Positions 12,401 through 23,200 of a DNA stretch of 64,000 nucleotides are shown in pieces. Within the stretch, counting starts at the first letter, position 1. Each line of letters starts with the position of its first letter. The position numbers and the translations under genes were made by a program. The notes under the pieces are model-generated. The model made no database searches and was not told the DNA's origin. It was given only the letters and a program-made list of their open reading frames with translations. Origin of the DNA: Datnioides undecimradiatus (Eukaryota > Chordata > Actinopteri > Lobotiformes > Datnioididae); NCBI GenBank assembly GCA_008933995.1, contig WARS01002847.1, forward strand, positions 186,001 through 250,000. Direction: 5' to 3'.

Positions 12401-13966
12401 CCTGGGACTGATCCTGGATCTGCCCTGACCAGCTGGGGGAAGTGAGAGAGAGAGACAAGGGGGGAGGGAGAGAGAGAGAGACAGGAGGGGAGAGAGAGAG
12501 ACAGTAGGGGAGAGAGAGAGAGACAGGAGGGGAGAGTGACAGAGAGAGAGAGACAGGGGGGAGACAGAGAGAGAGAGACGGGGGGAGACAGAGGGGAGGG
12601 AGAGACAGAAAGAGACAAAGGGGGCGAGAGAGAGGGGGGAGAGAGAGAAAGTGGGGGAGGGGGCAGAGAGGAAGATGGGGGAGCGAGCCTGAGAGCTAAA
12701 GGCTCGGCCTCTCATTCTACTTTTGGAAACTCTGGGAACCACAAGCAAACTCTGGGCCTTTCTGGTTCTGATAATGTGTTGCAGGTGGCTGTGGTTCGGA
12801 CCCCCCCTAGGTCTCCAGGCTCTGCTCGGGGAAGGCCACCCCCTCCCCCCTCCCACCCCATGCCTGACCTCAGCAACGTGAAGTCGAAGGTCGGATCCAC
12901 CGAGAACCTCAAACACACACCTGGAGGAGGCAAGGTAACACCTGCAGCCTGCTGAGAACCAGGTCTGAACACCTCAGCAGATCTTTGGAGGCCTGTTCTA
13001 CCTGTTCTGTCTGTTATACCTGTCTGTCTGTACTGCTTGCCTGTCTGCCTGTACTACCTGTTTGTCTGCCTGTACTACCTGTCTGCCTGCAGGTTCAGAT
13101 TGTTCATAAGAAGATGGATCTCAGTAACGTGACATCAAAGTGTGGCTCCAAAGACAACATCCACCACAAACCAGGTAACACTCACACACAAACAAACAAA
13201 CAAACAAACACACTCTCTCACACATACACACACACAGATGGAGGCTGGGACACGATGTATTGGTGGTGTTAACACTGACTGGACATGTTGTGCTTTATGT
13301 TCATACATTGTTCTTCTGTAGTTTCATGTGGTGAAGTGCACTGTGTTTATCATATTTATAAACCTGTGTGTGCGTGTGTGTGTGTGTGTGAGACAGGTGG
13401 AGGGAAATTGGACATTAAATCAGAAAAGGTGGATTTCAAAGCTGTTCAGTCTAAAGTTGGTTCTCTGGAGAACATCACTCATGTGCCAGGAGGAGGGAAG
13501 AAGAAGGTAGATGCTAACAACATGCTAACAACATGCTAACCATAAGCAACATATGAAGGCAGTTACTGAACATAGTGTACAGTAATTTCCAGAGAAACCC
13601 GCAGCCTAACTAATGTTCAGGTGAAATCACAGGTAACAATGTTTTTACAAATAAATGATCAGTTGAACGCGTGCTGGTGTGTTAACAGATTGAGAGTCAG
13701 AAACTGACCTTCAGAGAGAATGCCAAAGCTCGAACAGACCACGGTGCTGACATTGTAGTCCAGCCTTACTCGTCCCCTCCTCGCCTTAGCAACACCTCCT
13801 CTCCTGGAAGCCTTAATGCTGCTGAAGCTCCTCCCCTTAACACCCTGGCTGATCAGGTGAGACATTAACCTGTTCAGACATAAAAAAAAACAAGTCAAAG
13901 AACCATCAATGAACAGCTTCCTTTTCCTGTCAGGTGTCTGCCTCACTTGCTAAACAGGGCCTGTGA
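9404..13966 (+). CDS. mapt: Microtubule-associated protein tau, three-repeat form
   Basis: Neuronal protein that binds and stabilises axonal microtubules. Secure exons are 11648-11685, 11819-11876, 11963-12042, 12785-12934, 13093-13174, 13397-13506, 13689-13856 and 13934-13966, all in phase (240 codons). They encode a proline/serine-rich region, [13 protein letters not shown], then three repeats: R1 ([19 protein letters not shown]), a hybrid R2/R3 ([13 protein letters not shown] to NIHHKPGGGK) and R4 (KSEKVDFK to ITHVPGGGK). The tail is [16 protein letters not shown] and then [10 protein letters not shown] at the stop. Upstream, 9404-9475 may be the first coding exon (ATG at 9409 or 9412). 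A long acidic exon ends at 11180, with an unresolved 5' border and a frame break at about 10765-10797. Mammalian genomic tau has four repeats, so one is absent here. Confidence 0.93.
9571..9735. repeat. 30-bp tandem repeat, about 5.5 units
   Basis: Units begin at 9571, 9601, 9631, 9661, 9691 and 9721, each starting GTAGTTTAC or GTAGTTTGC, with exact 30-bp spacing and a few substitutions. The array sits in a mapt intron. The minus-strand frame across it (KLPQTTADC repeats) is an artefact. Confidence 0.95.
9832..10022. repeat. Polypyrimidine (TCC/TTC) low-complexity tract
   Basis: About 190 bp of almost pure pyrimidine on the plus strand, in the mapt intron before the acidic exon. Open frames of poly-Ser or poly-Glu/Gly over it carry no gene signal. 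Confidence 0.9.
10202..10298 (+). mobile_element. LINE 3' tail abutting the mapt acidic exon
   Basis: The sequence from TAGACCTGCTCTGTTTGTAA to the (GAATT)n tail matches the 3' end of the LINE at 8590-8683 almost base for base. Only the last ~95 bp are present. It lies between a strong pyrimidine-AG acceptor (about 10130-10167) and the open acidic frame that starts near 10300. Confidence 0.9.
10300..11180 (+). CDS. mapt: Acidic projection-domain exon of mapt (frame broken)
   Basis: An open frame from about 10300 to 10797 and a second from 10685 to 11180, shifted by one base, are both rich in Glu and then Ser/Pro/Lys. The first contains three imperfect units of about 45 residues, each ending near [18 protein letters not shown] or ETSCSSLPD. 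The second ends KSSTPPLNK at a GT donor (GTCTGT) in the right phase for the next mapt exon. The shift must fall between about 10765 and 10797. It could be a real lesion, a sequencing or assembly error in the GAGGAAGAAGAG run, or an unrecognised small intron. The acceptor could be at 10167 or at 10315/10316. Confidence 0.7.
12230..12752 (-). mobile_element. L2/Maui-like LINE 3' remnant in mapt intron
   Basis: Minus-strand LINE 3' end: the tail with TTTATTTATATAGCGCCAAG at 12242, then the 3' UTR. A (GA)n-rich expansion follows (about 12440-12660), then the terminal ORF2 block (CTAAAGGCTCGGCCTCTCAT to CACAAGCAAACTC) ending about 35 bp before the acceptor of the tau R1 exon at 12785. Confidence 0.88.
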
Positions 13967-14143
13967 TTGGCCAAGTCTGTGACTACAGACCCTGCCCCCT
14001 CATGTTACCAAGAACACTGCCTGATGGATCAAAGAAAGAAATTCGTCATTTTGCCTTTTTCATCATGATCGTCATCTTCACACCAACAGGACTGGAGAGA
14101 TTTTATGAAGTCAAGTTTTAGTCAGTCAAGCGCATCCAGATTA

Positions 14144-14731
14144 CACTGGGGAACAATTTGAAAAAAAAAGTCTGTTGAGTTAGATTTTTATGCTGATTAA
14201 AACTAAAATTGGCATGCTGATTCCAAAATTGCAGTCAGTTTTTTTCTAGTACGTCAAATTTTTTCTCCACAGCTTACCCTCCAGATAAGCAAAATTCCAC
14301 TGATTAGCTGTAGTAGTAGTAGTAGTAGTAGTAGTGTACATATGATGGCTGACTATTGTTGGAGCATCAAACGCGATAGTCCTCAAGTTGAACACTCCAG
14401 AAAGAGCTATAAATGTAAATTTTTACCTTAACTACTTGCACACAATTATAATTACAGTAGCCATATCCTTTGTAAAAACATAATACTGTTAAACATTGCA
14501 GTCATGCCTGTTTCTTTCATATTTCATTGTATGTCAATATTTGAAAATTTTTATAAAACAAACACATATCTGTTAAGTAGTATTTTTCATATGTTTTAAG
14601 AAAACGGGGATCCTATAGTTCAAAAACTTGACGTGATAGAGAAAAACTGAGATCAGTTTTGGATTCTGCACCCAAAAATTAGTCAAAAACAGCTGTCAGA
14701 CCTAACTCAACAAAAATTGTGTTCCCCAGTG
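14144..14731. mobile_element. Harbinger-like MITE, 588 bp
   Basis: Terminal inverted repeats begin CACTGGGGAACAATTTG on the left. On the right the inverse reads CACTGGGGAACACAATTTTT, and both continue to a GTTGAGTTAG block. The direct 3-bp flank TTA (14141-14143 and 14732-14734) fits the TWA target duplication of PIF/Harbinger elements. No transposase frame is present, so it is non-autonomous. It lies in the presumed mapt 3' UTR or just beyond. Confidence 0.82.
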
Positions 14732-15536
14732 TTATCAACCAATCACAGTTCAGTCAGTTGCAGTTTATCAGCCAATCACAGTTTAATCAGACAGGTGACA
14801 CAGGAAACTGCTAGCCTAACCTATCTTATACAGACTGGTAAAAGGAAACTGTTAGCCTAGCTTGTTTAAGGTGGACTTAAGGTGGTTTGTTCTCACTAAA
14901 TGATGTAAACACACTTAATGACGATGTTCAGATGCTAATTAGTCAAACAAATGCAAACATAAAATATAACCAGGAAAGAAAATGTCTGACTTCACAAAAT
15001 GAAAAGTATTTGTTTAAACACACATTGTGTGTGTGGGTCTCCGACCATGTTGTGATAAATACCGACACAGTTCCTGATGTGAATAAAGTTATTGTAATAA
15101 AATTCTTTGTTCCAGCAGTCCTTGAAAAAGTTTAATGCAATGGTTGAAGGACACAAGGTCCTTGAATTGCATTATGGGATCCAGGTGTTTCGGAATTTGT
15201 AGAGAAGAAGGAACTAAGATCCATCATCTTGAGGAAGACAGTGAACACGCTAATCCATGCTAACTGATAAATAGCCTGGAATATTGTGTTAGCTTCCTGG
15301 ATTAGCACATTACCGTAATTCATAAAATCCCTCCAATCATAGAAATCTGCTGATCTGCTGAATTCTCTGATGTCACCTCTCTCAGCCAATCATGTCCTCT
15401 GTGCTTCTGACTGTGCTGTAGGCCCCTGTGATGACCTCTCACCCACCATCATTACTACTACTCAGAATACAGTTTGATACCAGGTGCCAAACCATACTGT
15501 TCTCTCTGCTTGTTGGCTGTTTAAGTGCTTTGTACC

Positions 15537-15542
15537 AATAAA
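15537..15542 (+). terminator. Candidate distal poly(A) signal of mapt
   Basis: AATAAA followed by GTTTCTCTTGG and, about 20 nt on, GTGTGTCCTG, a plausible GU-rich element. It lies 1.57 kb after the tau stop codon. A closer AATAAA lies at 15082-15087. Confidence 0.35.
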
Positions 15543-15662
15543 GTTTCTCTTGGATCTGAAGTGTGTCCTGTCCAGTGAACATTAAGAGTATACATGTGTC
15601 TGTGTACCATATGTATATAATATACAGTACATTAAATACATATACATACAGATATGCACAGA

Positions 15663-15783
15663 CATGGTTCTTCTGTAGTCTCGTGGTGAAGTGCACTGTG
15701 TATTTAATAGAGTGAATTCATATTTATAAACCTGTGTGTGTGCGTGTGTGTGTGTGAGACAGGTGGAGGGAAATTGGACATTG
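15663..15783 (+). pseudogene. Partial duplicate of the tau R4 exon and its acceptor
   Basis: The block repeats 13305-13416. It holds the intron text TTCTTCTGTAG, GTGGTGAAGTGCACTGTGT and ATATTTATAAACCTGTGTG, the TG run, the acceptor GAGACAG and the first exon bases GTGGAGGGAAATTGGACATT. An 18-bp insertion near 15700 distinguishes it. Homology stops after the exon's first 20 bases, where a retroelement-like block begins. If spliced from the preceding tau repeat it would add GGKLDI, then a few foreign residues and a stop. No evidence of use is visible. Confidence 0.8.
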
Positions 15784-16420
15784 GACAAATTGCTCTCTTT
15801 GTCTAAGACCTGGGAACCAGGCCACAACGGTATGCAGGACACATCCATCCCTACCCACTCTGCTGCCCCCCTGGTGGCTGCAGCCTCCAATTGGACGGAG
15901 CTGTTAGCATCCTGGCTGCTCCTTATCTTAGACCTATGGGCCAGAGCACACAGGAATGTGGGACACCTCCGTCCCTACCTACTCTGCCGCGCCCCTGGTG
16001 AGCGCTGACCCCCAAATGGCATGGGAACCACCAGCTACCCGCTCCATTTGTCTAAGATCAAAGGGCCAGACCAGGAAGGTGCGCAGGCCACCTCCGTTCC
16101 TACCCATACACCGGGTATACACTGGTTAAACCCCTTTGTTAGAGACACACGGGCTAAGCTCATAGACGCCACTACCCATTGTCTTTTTCAAACCTTGCGG
16201 TCATTTCCCCTGACCGAAACTCCCGCGTGACGTACTCCCTCTCCTGAGACTGAATTTTTGAGTTGGTTATTGGTCCCTGATACCAGGGTGGTGCCCGTAA
16301 TCATTAATTCTTATTAATAATAATACTCTTTCAATTAATAATTATCGTAGATAATTATTAATTTTTGCTAATAACCTGCTCCTATAAAGCACAACATTAG
16401 GCTATAACAACTGACTGAAG
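15784..16420. repeat. Dispersed retroelement-like block, copy 1 (partner at 59335-59905)
   Basis: The part from about 16110 (ACCGGGTATACA) through 16410 matches 59335-59905. Shared text includes the CGGTCATTTCCCCTGACCGA and GAGTTGGTTATTGGTCCCTG blocks and an AT-rich stretch with several TAATTATTAAT inverted words. The partner has about 290 extra bases between these blocks. The first part (15797-16105) is three imperfect units of about 125 bp, each starting near TTGTCTAAGA/TTATCTTAGA and containing CACCTCCGT-CCTACC. The family was not recognised; an LTR element is possible. Confidence 0.6.
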
Positions 16421-16991
16421 CCAGTCATTTGACCGGGACTGCTGGCACTAACAGCTCCAGCGGTTTCTGTGCTTGCTGCAACATGCTTTGCATTTAGACG
16501 GTACAGAAAGGTTGAAGTGCATCAGTCCTAGCAACGCACTTTCATCCGATTCCTCCTTTTTGGTAGTCGTTAACCGAGCTCTGACGTGTGCATCAGTGTA
16601 ATCGGTGTACTCGGAAATCGTGCGCTGACAAACGTTCTGTGTTGTTTGGAATGCAAACTGCGATTAAATGCAATTTTTTTTAACACTGTAATTTTTTTGT
16701 CATTAATTAATCGGAATTAATGCATTAAAGTCCAAACCCTCATTTATTTACTTTTATTTATATTTCATCATGAACACATATTGTGAAAATTAAAAGAAAA
16801 AACAATTTGTTGACTTAATAATTAAATTAATTATTAAAATTACTTACTAGTAACAACAGATGTGACAGGCGTTACACAGGTAAGCATGTCATTTCACCTT
16901 CACTGACCTGGTCCAATCAGGACACATCTGCCGTAATTTGGCTGATGGTAACAGGAAGTAGATGGACAGCACTTAAAGGTGTTTACATGTT

Positions 16992-17005
16992 TTTATTGAT
17001 TTATT
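16992..17005 (-). terminator. Candidate poly(A) signals of cdc27
   Basis: Two AATAAA hexamers on the minus strand (complement of TTTATT at 16992-16997 and 17000-17005), about 265-275 nt beyond the cdc27 stop codon at 17268-17270. Confidence 0.55.
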
Positions 17006-17267
17006 TCCGGATGATAAAAAGAACATAAAAAACAGCTGTGATGTCATAGGACGAGCTCAATGACAAATGAGGAGGAGGGGCGAGGCAGGGAGTTCAGGGC
17101 AGCAGCAGTCTGTTTCAGCCAATCAGAGGACAAGGAGGTGGCCCAGGGTGACGCTAAACTGAAGAGCTGTCTGTCAGATTGTTGCCTAGCAACAGTACTC
17201 CTCCGTCCAATCAGAGCAGGGAGAGGGGCTCGACTCAAGCGGGGTGGAATTAAACGCAGGGGCGGGG

Positions 17268-20200
17268 TTAAAGGACGTCATCGCTCTCAGCTGTGTGGAG
17301 CTGCGTGTCATCAGCGTCCGTCATGATACTGCTGTCCTGACTGTCGTCCACCTCGGCTGCTAACAAGAGACAAGAGAGACAGGTATAGAAAGGGCGATGA
17401 GAAAGAGAGGGAGACAGGTGGAGAGACAGAGAGTCTGATTTGAATGTATTGATACGTTCAATCAGATCGATTCAGTGAAGTGTACACATCAGAGTACTGT
17501 GTACTGCAGTACACATCAGAGTGCTGTGTACACCTCAGAGTACGGAGTATTGCAGTACAGGTCAGGTGTAGTTACCACCTACAGTCCTACACTGTGGCAG
17601 AGGCTTCTATCTAAAACCTCTATATGAGTGATGTACATATAGAACAGGTACAACACGAGCAAAGATCTAGTTGGAAAAGCAACAAGGACAAGTGCTGAGA
17701 GATGTTTGAGTCCAGTCAGACCTTGATTTTGACGCAAGCAGTGATTGGGAGCCAGTGGAAGGACCGGAACAGGGGGATGACGTGGGCTTTGTTGAGTTGA
17801 AGATTAGACAAGCTGCTGCATCTGGATCATCTGCAGGGGTTTGAGTGTAAATAAGGGGAGACCGCCAAGTCGGGAGCTACGGGAGTCGATGTGGGAGATA
17901 ATGAGGGCCTGAACCAGGAGCTGTGCTGTATGCTGTGACAGGAAGGGTCTGATCGCTCTGATGTTGTAGAGGGCAAAACGACACGACCGAACAACAGAGG
18001 CCACGGGAGCATTGAAACTAAGGTCATCATTGATCACGACGCCCAGGTTCCAGGCTGATTTTGTAGGCAAATGAGGAGTTGATATTGGTCGGATGCTGAT
18101 CTGGTGTAAAGAGTGTTTTGCTGGGACGACCAGGAGCTAAGTCTGGGAAAGGTTGAGCTGGAGGTGGTGTTCCTTCATTGGTTTGGAGACGTCAGTGAGG
18201 CATGATGAGATTCACCCAGGGACCGACTGATCATCGCGGGGAAGAAAGGAAGAGTTGTGTGTCGTCACAGTAGCAGTGCTATGAGAAACCACAGGAGCCA
18301 ATGATATTGCAGAGAGAGGTTATATTGAGAACAGGAAGGGACCCAGCACTGACCCCTGGGGGGGCCCCTGTGGGTAGGGAGCCAGGTTTAGACACATCCC
18401 CCTCCATGATACTCTGATCTGTCAGAGAGGTACGACTTGAACCAGCGGAGACGGATCCTGAGAAGCCGAGTGTGGTGAGAGTAAAGAGGAGGATTTGGTG
18501 ATGGACAGTGTCAAAGGCAGCCAACAGATCACCTACCACTTACCAACAGTTCAGCTTCATTGTCAACACTCTGCTCATGTGATCAATCAATAATCAATTA
18601 ATCAGTGAAGTTACACTCACTGGGCTATTCCACTGCAGAACGTATACCTAATACTTCGAATACTTCAACTAACAAGTACTTCAGTCACGACACCCAGCCA
18701 CTGACTGGTGTGATGGCTGTCGCACATCAATCACCTGTCTCACCTTCATCCTCTGGCAGGTATCTCTTGTCAATGGCTTCTTTAATCTGGTTGTTTGCAC
18801 CTTTAGGATCCAGATCCATCGCCCAGCTGAAGTTCATCAGAGCCAGGTGAGTCTGACCCAGCTTCTTATACACCTGGGAGGGAGAGACAGGCAGTCAGAA
18901 ATACAGGTGACGGACCTGTCACATAACATCAAACAGCTGAAGCATAGCTGCATCCCACTGGCAGCTATGCTGGCACTCTTTGCTTGGAGGGACACCTGAT
19001 CTCGCTCAGGTTTCAGGAGGCCAGGTGACACTGAACGGAGTCACATGGGTATCTGGGTTACAGTGAGCGTGTTCTGGTTGTCGTTCTCGTTGTTAGGATC
19101 AAATCTCTGTTGATTTGTTCTTCAGGCCAAAATGTGCACACAAGGAAACTTTATCAACTCTGAGGGACGCTGTCGACAACAGATGATTGGCTGTTCGTTC
19201 GCTCTGGTCAATCCTATAAAACTGCCGAGTCACATTCTGACATCATAATGTGTTCTTCCTTACCTGTATAATGTGACTCACCTTTATGTTCCAGGTGTCA
19301 ATCAGGTCAAAAACCATTTACTTAAAAATATTTTCAGTTCTTAAGGTTGCACACAGGACACCAACAGGAAACAAGCTGCAGCCAATCACAGTGCAGCATT
19401 AACAGATTACCTTTCCTATGAGGAAGTAAACCAGAGACTCTTTGGGAACAATCTGTTTCAACTCCTCCAACTCCTGCAGAGCCGCCTGCAGAGAGACAGA
19501 CAGGTCAAACAGACAGGTCATCCTAACAGAGAAAGGGAGATAAGTCATGATGGTGAAAGACAGGGAGAGAGAGACAGGTTGTCACAGCAAGCAGTACTGA
19601 TTACCTTGTACTTGTCATTGGCGAACAGTATGGACGCTCGGTGGAACTTGCACAGAGGGTTTTTGGGGTCGATTCCGATCGCTCTGTTCAGAGTCTCTAA
19701 AGCTGCATCAGATTTCTTCAGCGCATGCTGCACCTTCACAGACACACACATCACTGTTCAGTACAGTTCTACAGCAGGGGACTGATGCTACATGCTAACA
19801 GAGCAGTTGTTCTGGATGGAGGATGCTACATGCTAACATACCACTCCGATGTGACAGAGCAGCACAGAGCTCTGAGGGTTGATGCTCAGAGCTTTCTTAA
19901 AGTGGATTTCTGCCAAGTTGAACTTCTCCTGTTTGTAGTAAATCATCCCCAGACCATACCTAAACAAACACACACACACACACATTTTGATGGAGTGTAA
20001 AGATGTGTGGATGCTGTATGTCCACCATGATTACTGCAGCCTGTCTGTTGAAGGTGGTGGATCTGAATGAACTCGTGTTCTGAACACGCTCTCTGTGGAT
20101 GTGCTGACATGCTGCAGAATCACAGAAGCTTGTTTGTGTTGCAACAAGTGATGAGAGATTTAGTCTGTTTTAACACACAGTTTCATAGACAGTCATTTCT

Positions 20201-23200
20201 AGAGTCTCATCTACCAGCAGCTATCTACCTGCTGTCCATGAACTCTTCCACTAGTTCTACACAACACTCAGAGTCTCAGTCGTCACAGAGTTAAAAACTT
20301 TAGCAGCTAGCGATGCCTCCTTTAGTGATGATGGTGATGACTGTAGTTTATTCACCAGGATGGAGGCCAACCGCAAACCACAAGTAACCAGATGGCTCAG
20401 GAAGTCAGCGCCAAATGTATGTGGCTCATAGAGGCCGATGTGTGTTCTTCACATGTCCTGTATAACAACATGGGCAGAGCCACTGTGACTCCCACCTTGA
20501 CAGCATGGGAACTTCCGCCTAATACAAAAAATTGTCAAAGAGGTGTCAAGTGGGTGGCGGTGAGACGGGGCCGAATGATGCAAGGTTGCTGAAACACAGC
20601 AGACAGCTAGCGGATAGCTGTCAGTCATAGAAGCCCCGCCCCTTAAGTCTGCATAACTTTAGGTGTTAATCTAATTTAAAGGAGTGAGTTCTATATAAAT
20701 TCAGCCTGTGCAGTTGTCATGAACAGGGAAACTAGCTACAGAGACCAAACCGTTGTTTGTACCAGGTTGTAAACATGTTATTGCTGCTGGAAAGCATTTT
20801 AACACACGCTCTGCAGCGAGGGCTGCATCTGCACTGGCTTTGTGTTTCACATCATGGCTGAATGATGACCAGTGACCGTACCATGCGTTGTAGTGTCTGT
20901 TGTTGACTCTGATGGCATTGCGGAAGCAGGCAAGTGCTCGGTCCAACTCCTCTGTCAGCACAAACTCATGACCCAACAGAGTGTAGGCATATGCAAAGCC
21001 CGGGTCCACCTGAGAGGCAGGCAGGTCAGAGAGAGAGATCGAGATCGGTCAGAAAGGGGGGGGGGGGGGGGGAGAGAGAGAGAGAGATGAAAACTATTTT
21101 AAAGTTCCACAGGTAACTGTTTGTTGACCTGTCTCACTCAGACCAGCTATGTTAACCACTGTTACCACGGTAACAGCAGCTCACCTGGATGGCTCTCTGG
21201 AAGAACTTAATGGCGATGTCGTGCTCCCTCTGCAGACTGAAGCAGTTACCTGCCACACACCAGGCCTGCAGAGGGACAGATGGGTGATCAGAGACAGAAA
21301 CGAAGCGGCTGCATGCTCGGGGCCATTTTGCTCAGACAAGTCGGAGTGCTGTGGTTCTGACGCGAGTTGTGCTGTCGGCTTATTTCAGACTGAATGGACT
21401 TTTAGTTTTGCTGCTGGTCGGCTGCTGTTTTCAGTGTTTGGATAAGTACTTTTCCTAATGTATTTCAGAAGCAGGTGTAGAGTTGTAGTTCTGACCTCAG
21501 GGCAGTTCTTATCCATGTCCGTCAGGTCCTTGGACAGGGCGGACAAGGCAACGTCTTTCTGCAGGTGCCACAGCGTGGTGGAATAAATTTCCATGCCTTC
21601 AACTCGGTATGACTCGATCCTGCGAACCTCACTGAACAGACGCTCCGCCTGCAATCAAACACATGACATCATAACACCCAAACAGAAACCAGACCCACCC
21701 ACTGCGGATGAGACAGCTCATTGTCTCCACTCTTCACAGGTACAGCAGAAGATCCGGGTGTGAGGTAAGTCCCCCGTGTGAGTGTTACCTGTGTGTATTC
21801 TGCTAGCTCAAAGTAGGCCCTGCCGATGTGTGTGAGGACCCAGCCGGTGTTGTAGTGCTGCGGAGGGAGGGAGGTGAGGATGTTGATGGCTTCTCTGCAA
21901 TTGTATGAACACAGTGCCTGGTAACCACGTCCCAGTTCCCGCAGCAATGCCATCACGCTGTCTGCAGATACACAGATTATATACACCGTTGATTGCAACA
22001 CAGTCAGAGCGATTTTCCGCCAAACAGTACATCTGTTCGAAGAACTTCTGGTTCTGAGGATTGAAACCAGACTGGGCTTCAGTTCAGGTTCAAGTTTGGA
22101 CTGACTCTGTACTGGTTTCTGCAACTGCAGTATCATTGCCATTTAAAGAACCCTAAGTTGCACTCTGCCATTTTATTATTGATTATTATTATTAATGGGA
22201 ACAGTAGAATTTGTATTTTCAGTCCTTAGTTAAGATGCAAGTGAAGCCTGGGATGCTGGGTCAGCAGTAATGCTGTATGGTGGCAGGAAGACTCTGTAGT
22301 ATATTTACCTGCAGCAGCCCTCTGATACTGGGGGATCTTGGTGTCTGGTAGACTCAAACTGGGATCCAGTCTCAGGATGTCCAGACTCTCGTTCAGGTTG
22401 CTGCTGTTTGACGTCTTTGCAGATTTACATTTAGTTTTTCTGTTGGGGATCTTTGTTGGAAACTTCATCTTTAACTTCTTACTGTTCTCCTGCAGAGCAA
22501 AGACAGAGGCGATAAGCTGTAGTGCAGCTCACTATGATAATTCAGGACTGTACTACAGCAGTACCTTGGCAGTAGAGCTAGCACTAGTAAACAGTCTGGA
22601 GCTTCTTCTGGGCTGAACGTTTGGAGGACCAGACATACTGGGACTGAGGACCTGAGGGGAGCCACTGAGAGACAGACAGGTCATCAGACAGACAGGCTGT
22701 CGGACAGAAAGGTTGTTAGACAGTCAGGGACCAGGGTCACAGGTCACAACCTGTCTGTCTGCTTCTTTCTGACCAGAGACACTCAGGTTAGACAGCTGAC
22801 ACAAAGACCACCCTGCCCACAGGTAAGCCAAGAAACATTCACCTGGAGGAAGAGCGAAGGTCTGTGGCTGATTGCTCTAGTTACCTGGTTTGAGGATTGG
22901 AGGTCTGTGATTGGTTGCTCTAGTTACCTGGTGTGAGGAGCGGAGGTCTGTGATTGGTTGAAGGGGATGGGGAGTACATCTCTGCTGTTACCACTCTGAC
23001 TGAAAACAGACTTTGACTGACTGATCCTGGAGACAGACTGAGAGAGAGACAGGTGAACAATCAGAGTGTTCAAAACCTGGTTGGCAAATGACATCAGCTA
23101 TGAAATGACAGTGTTCCCATGTATGTCCATGCATGTGTGTGTTCCTGTGTGTGCGTCTATGTGTGTACCTTCTTGCTAGGGGCTGTGGATTGTGTTTCCA

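Larger units (their letters stand above)
13967..17267. other. mapt 3' flank and mapt-cdc27 intergenic region
   Basis: No intact gene was found. It contains a Harbinger-like MITE (14144-14731), a (GTA)n run at about 14309-14335, candidate poly(A) signals at 15082 and 15537, a partial duplicate of a tau repeat exon (15663-15783) and a dispersed retroelement-like block (15784-16420). On the cdc27 side, TTTATT at 16992-16997 and 17000-17005 read as AATAAA on the minus strand, about 265-275 nt past the cdc27 stop. Confidence 0.6.

Noticed and set aside
18605-18850. Plus-strand frame across a cdc27 exon
   Set aside because: Shadow of the real minus-strand exon 18873-18744.
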